A stretch of DNA of 64,000 bases from Thermothelomyces thermophilus ATCC 42464 (lineage: Eukaryota > Ascomycota > Sordariomycetes > Sordariales > Chaetomiaceae): positions 1 through 64,000 of the forward strand of contig NC_016472.1 in the NCBI RefSeq assembly GCF_000226095.1, written 5' to 3'. Below the pieces are notes generated by a model, which worked only from the letters and a program-made list of their open reading frames with translations, searched no databases and was not told where the DNA came from. Positions within the stretch are counted from its first letter, which is position 1; every line of letters begins with the position of its first letter. Both the position numbers and the translations under genes were made by a program. Below are positions 9,554 through 24,121 of the stretch, piece by piece.

Positions 9554-9971
9554 TGTCACGGAAATATACATGTAGATGCCACCTAAGCCACCGGCACAGA
9601 CAGGCCAATCAAGCCAAAGGAACGAAAGGACCAATCACAACATAGGGAAGCACAGTGATCACTACGCTCACCAGTGATCAGGGTGATCATCACTATGCGA
9701 TCACTCACAATCACCGTGATCACAAGTGATCACTGGGATTATATATACATATAGATAGTCACTCATTAAAGTAGACTCTAGAAGTTTACCAGTGGTAACA
9801 ATTATAATCATAGTACTTATACTAAGCATTGCCGACTACTATGAGAGACAACTCTAATGTTATTATAAACCCTTTAGCTTCACCGAATCCCTTAGACGAC
9901 CTATGCCCTTGTCCGCTTTACCTACCTCCGTCTAGACCCTTTCAGAAGAAGTCTGAGTTAGGTTCGTTATA
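9554..9971 (+). repeat. 5' LTR of element A
   Basis: 418 bp, starting TGTCACGGAAATAT. The U3 part holds a cluster of GTGATCAC-type palindromes (about 9650-9735) followed by a TATATATA box near 9742. The end, ...TTCGTTATA, matches the other family LTRs allowing C-to-T decay. Partner: 24122-24539. Confidence 0.9.
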
Positions 9972-10993
9972 CGTTATTACCACTCCCTTTGTTCTATCAT
10001 GGTTTAGAACGGAGGTGACTTCGACCTCGACACCGATATAGCTACTGACGTCACGGCCGAACAACTGCTCGCCTAGCTTGGTCAACTCTAGTAGCGGATC
10101 TAGGAGTTAGACTAGAGAGATAAGGCTGCTTAAGCTTGAATCAAGGAACTTGAGAACGGCGAAAAGTATTTATAGAAATTGATTAACGAGGCTTACGCCA
10201 AAATTGAGACGCTTAAGGCTATTAAAGTAAGCTGTATCAAGATCGAACTACCTAGTAAATATAGAGGAACTAAGGAGGATCTTATAGGATTCCTAATAAA
10301 CCTCTAATCCTACTTTCGGCTTAATAATGATAAGTTTCCGGATGATAAAGCTAAAGTCCTTTATATAGCTATAAGATTAGAGGGCAAGGCACTTAGATAG
10401 TTCGAGCCTTTGTAGAATAACTATCTTACTAAGGAAGACGAAGACGACTGAGACGTGTTTATATAGGCAGTCTTCCGATCTTACGACCGTTTCGAAGAAG
10501 AGCTTTAGAAGGTTTTTGGCAATAAAGACGAGAAAATCTATATATAAGAAAGACTTGCCAATCTCCGACAGACTAAGTTAGTAGCCTCCTATACTATATA
10601 GTTTAGATAGGATATGTTTAAGTCTTAGCTTAACGACGAGGTATTGATATAATTGTTTTATAACGGCCTAAAGGAAAAGGTTAAAGACGAGCTATATAAG
10701 TATAATCAACCTAAGACTTTAGATAAATATATCGTATAGGCCATCAGAATCGATAATCGACTCTATATACGAGAGTAGTAGAAACGAGGTCAAACGAATG
10801 GAACCATGGTCAAGGCTAACGATAAGAAAAAGCGAACATACGCTAATACCTCGTATGGGATGTACCCTAGAGCTATAGATATAGACATAGCATAGAAGCA
10901 GGACCGGAAGAAGACGACTAAAGATAAGTCCAATGTTACCTACTATAACTATAGAAAGAAAGGGCACTATAAGCAAGAATGTTAAAGCCCGAA

Positions 10994-11411
10994 TGTGACG
11001 AACCCAACTCAGACTTCTTCTAAAAGGGTCCAGACGAAGGTAGATTGAGCGGAACAAGCGTACAGGTCGTCTAAGGGATTCGGTGAAGCCAAAGGGTTCA
11101 CAATAACACTAGAGTTACCTCTTATAGTAATTAGCAATGCTCGGTATAAGTACTGTGATTGTGATTGTTACCACTGGTGAACTCCCAGAGTCCTCTATAA
11201 CAAGTGACTATCTATATATATATATAATCCTAGTGATCACTCCTGATCACGGTGATCGTGAGTGATCGTATGGTGGTGATCACCCTGATCGCTGGTGAGC
11301 GTAGTGATCACTATACTTCCCATGTTGTAATTAGTCCTTCCGTTCCTTCGGCTTAATTGGCCCGTTTATGCCGGTGGCCTAGGCGGCATCTGTATACATA
11401 TTTCTGTGATA
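10994..11411 (-). repeat. 3' LTR of element B
   Basis: 418 bp in reverse orientation (reads TGTGACGAACCC at the left). It carries the same palindrome cluster (about 11,232-11,315) as the LTRs of A. A pyrimidine-rich stretch just right of it is the complement of the polypurine tract. Confidence 0.9.
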
Positions 11412-11520
11412 CGATGCCCTCCCTCCGAGGCTTTCGACCCGAAAGCCCTCTTTTTAGGCCGTTTCAAATAGCGCTAACATCCCTCGCGTTCCTTGTACGT
11501 GTTTTTCTCCTTAGTCCTCG

Positions 11521-12080
11521 TTGCCCTTCGTGCTGTCAATTATGCCGTCTAACGTGTGTAGATCCCTAGCGTCTATTCGTCGTGAGCGTTTAGCTCAGTT
11601 TATTTCTGATCACGGGTTCGTAGTGATGGCGTGTTCCTATTACATAGAGTATAACCGAGTGTATAAGATGATTGAAAAATCTCGTCGCTATAAGGCTTAC
11701 ATGCGTCAGGGTCGTGCTTACAATGGTTCTAGCGTTCTAGTTTCTTCTTGTAAGTTCCTGTTTTCTTGCGAGGGCACGTCTCTAATCGTAACGCAGTAGA
11801 TCATATTATACGCGAGCAACGTCGTTTGAAGGCTGAAGAGAAAGAGGCCGAAGCCTTGCTATAGGAATATCAATATAAAGCTTCTAAGGCGTTGGCCTGT
11901 CTGACTCGGGTTTGTAAATAACGAGAGTTCCTGGTAGAGAAGGGGGCGGACATGGTTATATAGGGTTTGTCGAATCTAGACGAATTGGAGGCGGTAGAAT
12001 AGTAGGAATCGGGGGCCGTCGTATAACTTAACGGTGGTATCGACGTTATTAACTAGGGCGCTGTTTTCGGTTCTATCCTA
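11521..12080 (+). other. Antisense open region in the 3' part of element B
   Basis: Plus-strand open frames lie opposite to the element's gag-pol direction, between the 3' LTR and the integrase end (for example 11521-11799). The translated composition is protein-like: basic, with a clustered array suggesting a former small metal-binding motif, then Glu-rich helical sequence. The same region at the same place in element C (about 31,550-32,080) is similar. It is therefore a conserved extra gene of the family, now decayed. Confidence 0.6.
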
Positions 12081-15000
12081 GGTTTGCCTTTAGCCGATCT
12101 AGGTTCTGCCGATAGAACTGTTCTAGTTTCTTAGGGCAGTTTAAATTCTTGACTAGTTCCTATGAGTTGTCTTTTAGTTTGAAATCAAGCTATTTAACTA
12201 AGTACTATAGTTCCCTATTAATAATATATAAATCTAGAATTTCTTTGATGTCCTATTCTTCCTCTTTGTCCTCTGCTTCGATATGTGTAGCAACCTTGGT
12301 GTTCTTTAGTGCTAGTTCAAGAAGTGAAATATAAAAAATATCTGTCTATAGGCATATAGATGACGGTAACGACAGTTAGTAGTTAGATGTCGAAATTCGT
12401 TCTTTGATAACGAAGGGTCTGACCTTCTTAAAGTCTAGCTTTATGCTTAGTCGTTTGGTTTGTAAGTTTCGTACGATCAGGTAGACTTTGTCTCCCCTCT
12501 CTAGGCAAGGTCCCTCGAGCCTGTGTTTGTCGTAGTAGTTCTTCATTCTGGTTTTGACAAACTCGAGTTCCTTCTTAAGCTTCTCGTATAGTGCGTATAT
12601 CTGTTCTGCTTTGACTGCTGCTCTTGGCACTGTGACCTCTGGTCCTTGCCTAAGGTCTGCTTTATATCTATAGTTCGCGAAGAATGGTGTGACTTTGGTC
12701 GTTTCTGTCGGCGTCGTGTTATAGGCGAGTTATACTGTTGGTAATAGTATGACCTAGTTGTCTTGCTGGTAATTGACGTAAGAGCAGAGGTATTGCTTAA
12801 TAACTTGGTTTAGTTACTCCGTTTGTCTATCGGTCTGCGGGTGATATGCTGTTAATAGCTTGCTATTGACGCCTAATTGTTGCATTAACGCTTGCTAGAA
12901 CTTCGATGTGAACTTGATATCTCTGTCGGTAATCTATTCTTGCGGCTAAGTATGTACTGATGTAACTTGCCGATAGATCACGTCTACTAGCTATTTAGCT
13001 ATCTAGGACTCCTTGTAGGGAAAGAAGTATACCTATTTAGTTAGGCGATCTACTATAGTAAGAATATTATTATAGATTACTCTTGTAGCCGTGTCCTTAG
13101 ATTCTGGCAGCTTCGTAATGAAGTCTATTGTAACTAAACTCTATGGTTTGTCAGCTGTTGGCAGTGGCTAAAGTAGCCTATACGGCTTGTGTCGTGCCGT
13201 TTTGCTTCGATTGCAGATGTCGTAGCTCCGTACGACTTCCTTAACTCGTGCCGTTAACTGTAGAAAGTCGTAGTGTCTCTTGACTTGTGTGATAGTCTTC
13301 GTAACTCCCTTATATCCTCCGAGTTTTGACTCGTAGAGTTCTCGAATCATTTGTAGCTGTTGGTCTTTGTCGTAGATATATGCTTTGCCTTGGTACTAGA
13401 GTTTCCTATCTTTCTCTTCTACTCCGTTAGGTATTACTAGTCCGGGTGCTACTTGATACTATGCCTCGTTAATCCTTTCCTCTTGAAAGATTGCGTAGCA
13501 TTCTAGGAACGAGTCAAGTAGATCATCTTCTACGGGTATCTGCATTTCATAATATAGTATTCTATCTATTCGTTCCTTGAACAACAGTGGTATTGTTCCC
13601 GTTTGTCCTTTTATATGATCCGTTCGTCGACTTAAAATGTCTGCTTATACGTTTTCTTTACCCTTCTTATAGCAGATCTTGAAGTTAAATTCTATAAGGA
13701 ATTCTGCCTATTGTATTTGTCGTCCGTTAAGTTCCTTTGTCGTCGTGAAGTATTACAAATTCTTATAATCTATATATACTTATATTGGTTTAATCGTACT
13801 ACTAAGGTATAGTCGCTATTCCTTGAAAGCTTTGATAATCGTAAGTAGTTCCTTGTTGTAAATCGGATAATTGAGACGTAGTCTATCGAGCTTCTTTAAA
13901 AAGAAGGCTATAGGATGTAGCTTCCCTTGTTCGTCTCGTTATCCTAATTGTCCTCCGATGGCGTAGTCTAAAGCGTCCGTTTCTACCTCAAATAGCTTCT
14001 TAGGGTCTGGTAGTACTAGTACTAGATCTTTAGTAATGGCGTTATAGATCTACGTAAATGCTTGCTTGTGTTGCTCTTCCTATTGGAATTTAGCATTCTT
14101 CTTAGTAAGTTCGTATAAAGGTCGTACGATCGCTCTAAAGTTCCTAATGAACATTCGGTAGAAGTTTGTAAATCTGATGAAGCTTCGTGCTTCCGTAACT
14201 AACGTTAGTTGTGGCTAATTCTTGATAGCTTTAACCTTTGAAAGTTCTATCCGGATTTCTCCTAGGGATATTTCGTATCCTAAAAAGACTGTCTTCCTGA
14301 CATGGAATTCGCTCTTTTCCTTGTTAACTAATAGCTTGTACGTGTATAGCGCGTCTAGCACTGCTATTACATGCTTCCGGTGTTTGTCTATCATCTTGGA
14401 GAAGATGAGTATATCGTCGAGATAATATACTATAAATTTGTCGAGAAAGGGTCAGATAGCTTGATCAATCAGGGCTTAGAATGTTACTAGCACGTTCGTA
14501 AGTCCGAATGGCATGACAAGGTACTCGTAGTAGCCATAAGGTATCCTAAAGGCCGTTTTCCACTCGTCGCCTTCTTTAATCTATATATAGTTATAGGCCG
14601 ATGGCAAGTCAAGATGTGTGAAATATTAGGCTCCTGCTAACTGATCTTGGAGCTGTGAGATTAGCGGTAATAGGTATCGGTTTTTCACGGTCTGTTCGTT
14701 AAGTTACCGATAGTCGACGTATAACCGTAGCTTTCCGTCTTTCTTAGGCACAAATAGGATTAGGTAGCCTGCTAGCGATGTCGACAGGCAGATATATTCT
14801 CTTTGAAGGTTCTCCTCTAAATATCGCTTAAGTTCTTTGTTCTATGTCTAGCTTATATAGTAGATCTTAAAGAACTTTAGTTATGCTCCTTCCTTAAGCT
14901 TGATCTTGTAATCCTATAGGCTGTGTTCTAGTAATCCTTCTAGATGTTTCGGTTCGAATGCTAGGTGTCCTTCGTATTCCTTCGGTACTTCCCTAGTCTT

Positions 15001-18000
15001 GTCTCGTCTCTCGGTTTTCTAATAGTATATAAACTTGGTTCTGTCTATAGCGATGCTAGCAATTTCTCCTGTCTTAACCTATTACTCTAATTATAGTGCT
15101 CCGTATTCGTCAACAGAGAGAACAGCTATCGGCGATTTAGCTCGTTCCTCCTATTGTAATATCGATGTCGTTATGCTGCCTCTTCTAGAGTCTATAGTGG
15201 TCTGCCTGCCACTGTCTGTCTCTTGTAGTAGATCCGTAGGACATGCCTTTCTCTGAGCATTGTCTGCTCGTGATCCTTGTATACTCCCTATCTCGTTAGT
15301 TAAATACGACTCCATTTAGGGTTATAGGTAGTTACTATTCTTCTAGCTAATGTCCAGGTTATAATCTTTATACTATAGTAACTCTAATATTATATCTTTG
15401 TCGTTACCTATATCTATAATGCTAAATACGACTACTATAGTCTTCCCTACTATAGTAATGTCGATCGGTTCGGTCTCTCTATATACCTATTGTATCAGAA
15501 ATGGCCCTTTGACTATGCCATGCTTTTGCTTTATTCTCTAGGGTATCTATAGCTGATTTACAAGCGTCGGTGAGATTAGGTTTATCTCTGCTCTACTATC
15601 TACTAGTGCGAGTATTTCGTGCTGTTTCTATTATGCTATTATCTATAGCCGCTTGTCTTGCCGCCATCGTCTAAAGATTGTAGCGATTTCCTATATTTCT
15701 GCCAGGAGGTCTTGGTATAGTGGTCTCTTACGCTAGTTCCTCTTATACTACGCTACCACTTGCCGCTATATAGGCATTAATGGTTTCCGGGCCCCTTGAA
15801 GGGCCCTAACCTGTTTTCTAGGTTAGTGCTGACCTCTCTAGTTGCTCGGCTAATAGCAGCTTTATTAATCATGCTCATTTCCGTAAGCTATTGGGTGCTT
15901 GCGGCTTCCTACTATTAGGTCTATTTTACTTTCCGTCATACGTGCTATAGCTTTATCTGAAGCTCCCGAATTCGCAATTTCTTTTCGTCCGTATAATAGA
16001 GGCAATCGTTGCTCTAGCACGAGTCTTATATATCTTGTCCGGTTCCGTAGTGCCTAGGCCAGGCTCGTTTTAGAACTATTATGATGCTTTCTAGATCGTG
16101 GGCTTCGATCTTCCAGAGCAATTCGGCCGCTCTGTTTCCTGTATCGTAGACCTATTCTATAGGGTACAAGCCTCTGTCCCTATTTTCCTGTCGGGTCGGC
16201 TAGTGATTATTTTCGAATTTGTCGTGGAAGTGATATTAGTATTCGTATGCTATACACTGGAACTAGGGCACTTGCGTATATGCCTTGTGTCGAGGGTGTA
16301 GTCACGTGGCATTGCCTAGGAGGTATTAGAATTCTTTCCCAAATCCTTCCCACTATATATAGGCCGTAGGTACTCTAATGCTAAGATAAGAGTGTTTCTT
16401 CTAGTAGCTTTCCTACATACGCTCGTCTTTCCTACGGTTTGCTTGTATAAACTAGTATTCTAGGTTCTATACATCATTACTAAGTTACTGGCTGTCAAGA
16501 TACTTAGTATAGCTATCGGGCCTATTATATGTCATAGGCTGTTCTCCTTTAATGGTTTCTACGATACGTTGGAGTTCCCTTATTTCGTCCCTTATCTTAA
16601 CGCTCTGCTAGGCAAGTCAAGTCAAGCGCCTATCCTATTCACGCAGTTCCATATTGAGTTAGAAAACTTCGTTATAGTACTATTCGATTCGTTCCTAGAG
16701 GAATAGAGCATTAGGTCTAGGTCTTTCAATTCCTTAGGTATCGGTTGTCTACGATCTATCTCGCCTCTACGTGACTATGAGACCCTACTGCCTCAAGGCT
16801 AGGAGAATCGAAACTGGCAGTGTATATTCTCTTGCCATGTCCTATTTGGCAAGACCTGTCTCTAGATCTATAGTGACTAGTTCGGAGTACGGTGCTTGTT
16901 CGTCTTTACCGTTGCCGTTGTGTCTGAGACTGTCTGTGTCATTGCCCTTATCTTTGTAGCTTATGGCCGCTACTTCGATGACGTCCTTAGTAGTTTTGTT
17001 AATAGTCGTAATTTCCTTTCTAAGGGTTAGTTTCCATTCTTTCTTTAGGCTCTGGCATTCTCGCTTATAGTGTCCTTTCTTTCTATAGTTATAGTAGGTA
17101 ATATTAGACTTGTCTTTAGCCGTCTTCTTCTAGTCTTACTTCTACATTATATCTATATCTATGGCTCTAAGGTATATCCTATATAAGGTACTGACGTATA
17201 CTTGCTTTTTCTTGTTATTGGCCTTAACTATAGTTCTATTCATTTGACCTCGTTTCTACTACTCTTATATATAGAGTCGATCATCGATCCTAATAGCCTG
17301 TGTAATATATTTATCTAGAGTCTTAGGCCGATTATACTTATATAGCTTGTCCTTAACCTTTTCCTTTAGGCCATTATAGAACAATTACATTAACGCCTTA
17401 TTATTAAGCTAAGACTTGAGTATGTCCTGTCTAAACTATATAGCGTAAGAGGCTACTAACTTAGTCTATTAGAGATTAGCAAGTCTTTCTTACATATAAA
17501 TCTTCTCGTCTTTGTCGCCAAAAACTTTCCGAAGCTCTTCTTCGAAACGGTCGTAAGATCAGAAGACTACCTATATAAATACGTCTCGTTCGTCTTCGTC
17601 TTCCTCAGTGAGATAGTCATTCTATATAGGCTCGAACTATCTAAGTGCCTTGCCCTCTAGTCTTGTAGCTATATAGAGGACTTTGGCTTTATCATCCGGA
17701 AACTTGTCATCATTAAGCCGGAAGTAGGATCAGAGGTTTATCAGGAATTCTACAAGATCTTCCTTAGTTCCTCCGTATTTACTAGGTAGTTCGATCTTGA
17801 TACGCTTCACTTTGGCGCCCTCGAGTGCCTTGATTTTGGCGTAGGCCTCGTTAACTAACTTCTACAAGTACTTTTCGCGGTTCTCGAGTTCCTTAATTCG
17901 AGCTTAAGCAGCCTTGTCTCTCTAGTCTAACTCCTAGATCTGCTGCTAGAATTGACCAAGCTAAGCGAGCAGCTGTTCGGCCGTAACGTTAGTAGCCATG

Positions 18001-18065
18001 TCGATATCAAGGTCGAAGTTACCTCCGTTCTGAACTATGATAGAACAAAGGGAGTAGTAATAATA

Positions 18066-18483
18066 TATGACGAACCTAACTTAGACTTCTTCTAAAAGGG
18101 TCTAGACGAAGGTAGATTAAGCGGAACAAGCGTACAGGTCGTCTAAGGGATTTGGTGAAGCTAAAGGGTTTATAATAACACTAGAGTTACCTCTTATAGT
18201 AATTAGTAATGCTTGGTATAAGTACTGTGATTGTGATTGTTACCATTGGTAAACTCCTAGAGTCCTCTATAACGAGTGACTATCTATATATATATATAAT
18301 CCTAGTGATTACTCCTAATCACGGTGATCGTAAGTGATCACATGGTGGTGATCACCCTGATCGCTAGTAAGCGTAGTGATCACTATACTTCCTATGTTGT
18401 AATTGGTCCTTCCGTTCCTTCGGCTTGATTGGCCTGTTTGTGCCGGTGGCCTAGGCGGCATCTACATGCATATTTCTGTGACA
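18066..18483 (-). repeat. 5' LTR of element B
   Basis: 418 bp, partner of 10994-11411. It contains the palindrome cluster at about 18,300-18,385. Confidence 0.9.
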
Positions 18484-21400
18484 CCGAAGAAAGAGTAGAA
18501 GCTAGTCCCTAGAAAAGAAATCATAGATATTAACGAAACCACTAAGAACGTCACCGAAATAGTAGCTACAAGCTACAAAGACAAGGACAGCAACACAGAC
18601 AGTTTCGGACACGATAGCAATAGAGAAGACAGACAAGTACTATACTCCGAACTAGTCGCTATAGACCTAGAGACAGGTCTTGCCAAATGGGATACGGCAG
18701 GAGAGTACGTACCGCTAATTTCGATTCTCCTAGCCTTAGGGCAGTAGGGTTTTATAGTTATATAGAGGTGGGATAGATCGTGGACGACCGACACCTAAGG
18801 AGTTGAAAGACCTAGACCTAATATTCTATTTCTCTAGGAACGAATTGAGCGGTACCGTAACGAAGTTTTCTAGCTCAATATGGAATTACGCGAATGGGAT
18901 GAACATTTGACTTAACTTGCCTAGTAGAGCGATAAGATGAGGGACGAGACGAGGGAACTCTGACATATCGTGGAAACCATTAAAGGAGAATAGCTTATGG
19001 TATATAATAGACCTGATAGTTACACCGAGTATTTTGACGATTAGCAACTTAGTAACGACGTACGGAACCTAGAATATTAGTTTATGCGCACGAACCACGG
19101 AAAAGACGAGCGTACGTAGGAAAGCTACTAGAAGAAATACTCCTACCTTAGCATTGGAGTACCTACAGTCTATATATAGTAGGAAGGATTTAGGAGAGAA
19201 TTCTAATACCTCTTAGGCAACGCTATATGACTATACTCTCGACACAAGGTATATACGCAAGTGCCCTGGTTTTAGTATATAGCATACGAATGCCGATACC
19301 ACTTCTGCGATAAATTCGAGAACAATCACTGGCCGACCTGACAAGGAAATGAGGATAGAAGCTTATACCCTGTGGAATGGGTTTATAATGTAGGAAATAG
19401 AGCGGCCGAATTGCTCTGGAAGATTGAAGACCGGAGTCTAGAAGGCATTATAATAGTTCTAAAACGGGCCTGGCCTAGGTACTATAGAATAGGACGAGAT
19501 ATATAGGACTTATACTAGAGTAACGATTGCTTTTATTACACGGACGAAAAGAAATTGCGAATTCGGGAGCTTTAGATAAAGCTATAGTACGTATAATGGA
19601 AAGTAGAACAGACCTAATGGTAGGAAACTGCAAGCACCTAATGGCTTATAGAGATAAGTATAATCGACGAAGCCACTACTAGCCGAATAACTAAAGAGGT
19701 CAGTACTAACCTAGGAAACAGGTTAGGACCCTTCAAGGGGCCCGAAAACTATTAACGCCCATATAGCGGCGAGTAGTAGCGTAGTATAGGAGGAACTGCC
19801 GTAAGAGACCACTATATCGAGACCTCCTGGCAGAAATATAGGAAGTCGCCGCGATCTTTAGACGACAACGGCAGGACAAGCGACTATAGATAATAGCATA
19901 ATGGAAATAGCACGAAATGCTCGTACTAGTAGATAGTAGAGTAGAGATGAACCTAATTTCGCCGACGCTTATAAATCAGCTACGGATACCCTAGAGAATG
20001 AAGCAGAAGCATGGCATAGTCAAAGGACCATTTCCGACGTAATAGGTACATAGGGAGACCGAACTGATTAATATCACTATAGCAGGGAAGACTATAGTAG
20101 TTATATTTAGTATTATAGACATAGGTGACAATAAAGACATGATATTAGGGTTACTATAGTATGAAGATTATGACCTAGACATTAGCTAGAAGAATGGTAG
20201 CTACCTATAACCCTAAATAGAGTCGTATTTGACTAGTAAGATAGGGAGCATACAAGGATCGCGAGTAGACGATGTCTAAGGGAAGGCATATCCTACGGAT
20301 CTACCGCAAGAGATAGGCAGTGGTAGACAGACTACTACAGACTCTAGAAGAAGCGGCAAAACGATAACGACATTATAACAGGAGGAATAAGCCGAACCGC
20401 CGATAGCTATTCTCTCCGTTGACAAATGCGGAGCATTGTAATTAGAGTAGTAAGTCGAGATAGGAGAAATTGCCAGTATTGCTATAGATAGAACCAAGTT
20501 CGCATACTATCAGAAAACCGAGAGGCGAGACAAGACTAGGGAAGTACCGAAGAAATACGAAGGACACCTAGCATTCGAACCGAAATATCTAGAAGGACTA
20601 CTAGAATACAGCCTATAGGATCATGAGATTAAGCTTAAGGAAGGAGTATAACTAAAGTTCTTCAAGATTTATTATATAAGCTAGACGTAGAACGAAGAAC
20701 TTAAGCGATATTTGGAGGAGGACCTTTAAAGAGGATATATCTGCCTGTCGACATCGCTAGTAGGCTACCTAATCCTGTTTATACCTAAGAAGGATAGAAA
20801 GCTATAGTTATATGTTGACTATTAGTAACTTAATAAACAGACTGTGAAAAACCGATACTCGTTACTACTGATCTTACGGCTCTGAGATTAGTTAGCAGGA
20901 GCCTAATATTTTACATGTCTTGACTTGCTATCGGCCTACAACTATATATAGATCAAAGAAAGCAACGAGTGGAAAACGGCCTTTAGGATACCCTATAGCT
21001 ACTACAAGTACCTTGTCATGCCATTTAGACTTACGAACACGCTAGCAACGTTCTAAGCCCTGATTAATCAAGCTATCCGACCCTTTCTCGACAAATTTGC
21101 AGTATATTATCTCGATAATATATTTATCTTTTCTAAGACGATAGACGAATACTAAAAGTATATAAGAGTAGTACTAGATGCGCTATACGCGTATAAGCTA
21201 TTAGTTAACAAGGAAAAGAGCAAATTCTATATTAGGAAGATAGTCTTTTTAGGATACGAGATATCCCTAGGACAAATTCGGATGGAACCTTTAAAGGTTA
21301 AAGCCATTAAGAATTGGCCACAACCGACGTCAGTTACGGAAGTACGAAGCTTTATCAGATTTATAAACTTCTACCAAATGTTTATTAGGAACTTTGGAGC

Positions 21401-24121
21401 GATCGTACGACCTTTGTACGAACTTATTAAGAAGAATACTAAATTCCAATAGGAAGAATAGTATAAGTAAGCATTTATATAGATCTATAACGCCATTACT
21501 AAAGACCTAGTACTAGTACTACTAGATCCTAAGAAACTATTTGAGGTAGAAACAGACGCTTCAGACTATATCATCAGAGAATAATTAGGATAACGAGACG
21601 GACAAGGAAAGCTATATCCTGTAGCCTTCTTTTCAAAGAAGCTCGATAGACCATGTCTCAATTATCCGATCTACGACAAGGAACTACTTACGATTGTCGA
21701 AGCTTTTAAGGAATAGCGACTATACCTCAGTAATACGATTAAACCGGTATAAGTGTATACAGATCACAAGAATTTATGATACTTCACGATAACGAAGGAG
21801 CTTAACGGATGGCAAATATAATAGGCAGAATTCCTTGCGGAATTCAACTTTGAGATCTGCTACAAAAAGGGCAAAGAGAACGTATAAGCGGATATCTTAA
21901 GCCGACGAACGGATTATACAAAAGGACGAACAGAAACAACACTACCATTGTTCAAGGAATAAGTAGATAGAACGCTACATCACGAAATGCAGACACCCGT
22001 AGAAGATGATCTACTCGACTCATTCCTAGAATGTTATACAATCTTTCGAGAAGAAAGGATCAATAAGACATAGTATTAAGTAATACCTAGACTACTAGTA
22101 CCTAACAGAGTCGAAGAAAGAGATGGGAAACTCTGGTACTAAGGCAAAGTATATATCTACAATAGGGATCAATAGCTATAAATGATTCGAGAACTCCACG
22201 AGTCGAAACTCGGAGGATATAAAGGAGTTACGAAAACTATCGTATAAGTCAAGAAATACTACGACTTTCCACAGTTAACGGCACAAGTCAAGGAAGTCGT
22301 ACGAAGCTACGACATCTACAACTAAAGCAAAACGGCACGATACAAGCCGTATAGGCTACTCTAGCCACTGCTAATACCTAACAAACCATAGAGTTTGGTC
22401 ACGATAGACTTTATCACGAAGCTGCTAGAATCCAAGGATACAGCCATAGGAGTGATCTACGATAATATCCTTACTATAGTAGATTGCCTGACTAAATGGG
22501 TATATTTCTTCCCCTATAAGGAGTCCTAGATAGCGGAACAGTTAGTAGACATGATCTATTGGCAAGTTACATCAGTGTATACTTAGCCATAAGAATAGAT
22601 CACCGATAGGGATACCAAGTTTGTATCGAAGTTCTGGTAAGCGTTAATGTAACGATTAGGCGTCAATAGCAAACTGTCAATGGCATATTACCCGTAGACC
22701 AACGGATAAATGGAGCGACTAAACCAAGTCGTCGAACAGTATCTACGTTCTTACGTTAACTACTAACAAGACGACTAGGTTATACTATTGCCAATAGTAT
22801 AACTTGCTTACAACATGACGCTGACGGAAATAACCAAGGTTATACCATTCTTCGCGAACTATAGATACAAAGCAGACCTTAGATAAGGACTAGAGGTTAT
22901 AGTACCGAGAGCAGTAGTCAAAGTAGAAAAAATGTATATACTATATAAAATGCTAAAAAAGGAACTCGAGTTTGTCAAGACCAGAATAAAGAATTACTAC
23001 GACAAACATAGACTCGAGGGACCTCGCCTAGAGGGGGGAGACAAAGTCTACCTGATCGTACGGAACTTACGAACCAAACGACTAAGCACAAAGCTAGACT
23101 TTAAGAAGGTCGGACCCTTCGTTATCAAAGAACGAATTTCGACATTTAACTACTGACTATTGCTATCGTCATCTATATGACTACAGATGGATGTTTTTCA
23201 TATTTTACTTCTCGAACTAGCACCGAAAAACGCCAAAGTCGCTATAAACATTGAAGCAAAAGACAAAGAGGAAGAATAGGACGTCAAAGAAATTCTAGAT
23301 TTATACATTATTAATAGGGAACTATAGTATCTGGTTAAATAGCTTAATTTTAGACTAAAAGACAGTTTATAGGAACTAGTTAAGAATCTAAATTACCCTA
23401 AGAAACTAGAGCAGTTCTACTAACAGAACCTAGATTAGCTAAAGGCAAACCTAGGACAGAACCGAAAACAGCGCCCTAGTTAACAACCTCGACGCCACCG
23501 CTAAATTATATAACGGCCCCCGATTCCTGCTATTCTACCGCCTCTAATTCGTCTAGATTCGACAAACCCCGTATAACCATATCTGCCCCCTTCTCTACTA
23601 GGAACTCTCGTTATTTACGAACCCAAGTCAGATAGGCTAATGCCTTAGACGCTTTATACTAATATTCCTATAGTAAGGCTTCGGCCTCTTTCTCTTTAGC
23701 CTTCAAATGACGTTGCTCGTATATAATACGATCTACTACGTAGTAATTAGAAGCGTACCCTCGCAAGGAAACAGGAACTTATAAGAAGTAACTAGAACGC
23801 TAGAACCATTATAAGCACGACCCTAATATATATAAGCCTCGTAACGACGAGATTTTTCAATCATCTTATATACTCGGTTATACTCTATATAATAGGAACA
23901 CGCTATCACTACAAACCTATGATCGGAAATAAACTAAGCTAAACGCTTACGACGAATAGACGCTAGGGATCTACGCGTGTTAGACGATATAATTGACAGT
24001 ACAAAGGGTAACAAGGGCTAAGGAGAAAGAACACGTACAAGGAACATAAGGAATGTTAACGCTATTTGAAACGGCCTAAAAAGAGGGCTTTCGGGTCGAA
24101 AGCCTCGGAGGGAGGACATCG

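Larger units (their letters stand above)
10994..18483 (-). mobile_element. Gypsy element B (minus strand), same family as A
   Basis: 418-bp LTRs at 10994-11411 (3' LTR in element sense) and 18066-18483 (5' LTR), with target duplication CCGAA at 10989-10993 and 18484-18488; 7,490 bp. Reading leftward from 18,066: primer-site leader, gag starting at about 17,998, zinc-knuckle region at about 17,050-17,110, protease near 15,600, reverse transcriptase at about 14,200-14,800, RNase H at about 13,700-14,000, integrase zinc region at 13,168-13,350, integrase C-terminal module at 12,376-12,660, and an antisense open region at about 11,520-12,080. It sits in gag of element A in the opposite orientation, so it is the youngest layer of this branch. 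Full length but broken by many RIP-type changes. Confidence 0.92.

Noticed and set aside
14945-14965. CGGTTCGAATGC, tRNA T-loop-like (also at about 35,041)
   Set aside because: Lies in the coding part of gypsy elements and recurs in homologous copies; no cloverleaf.
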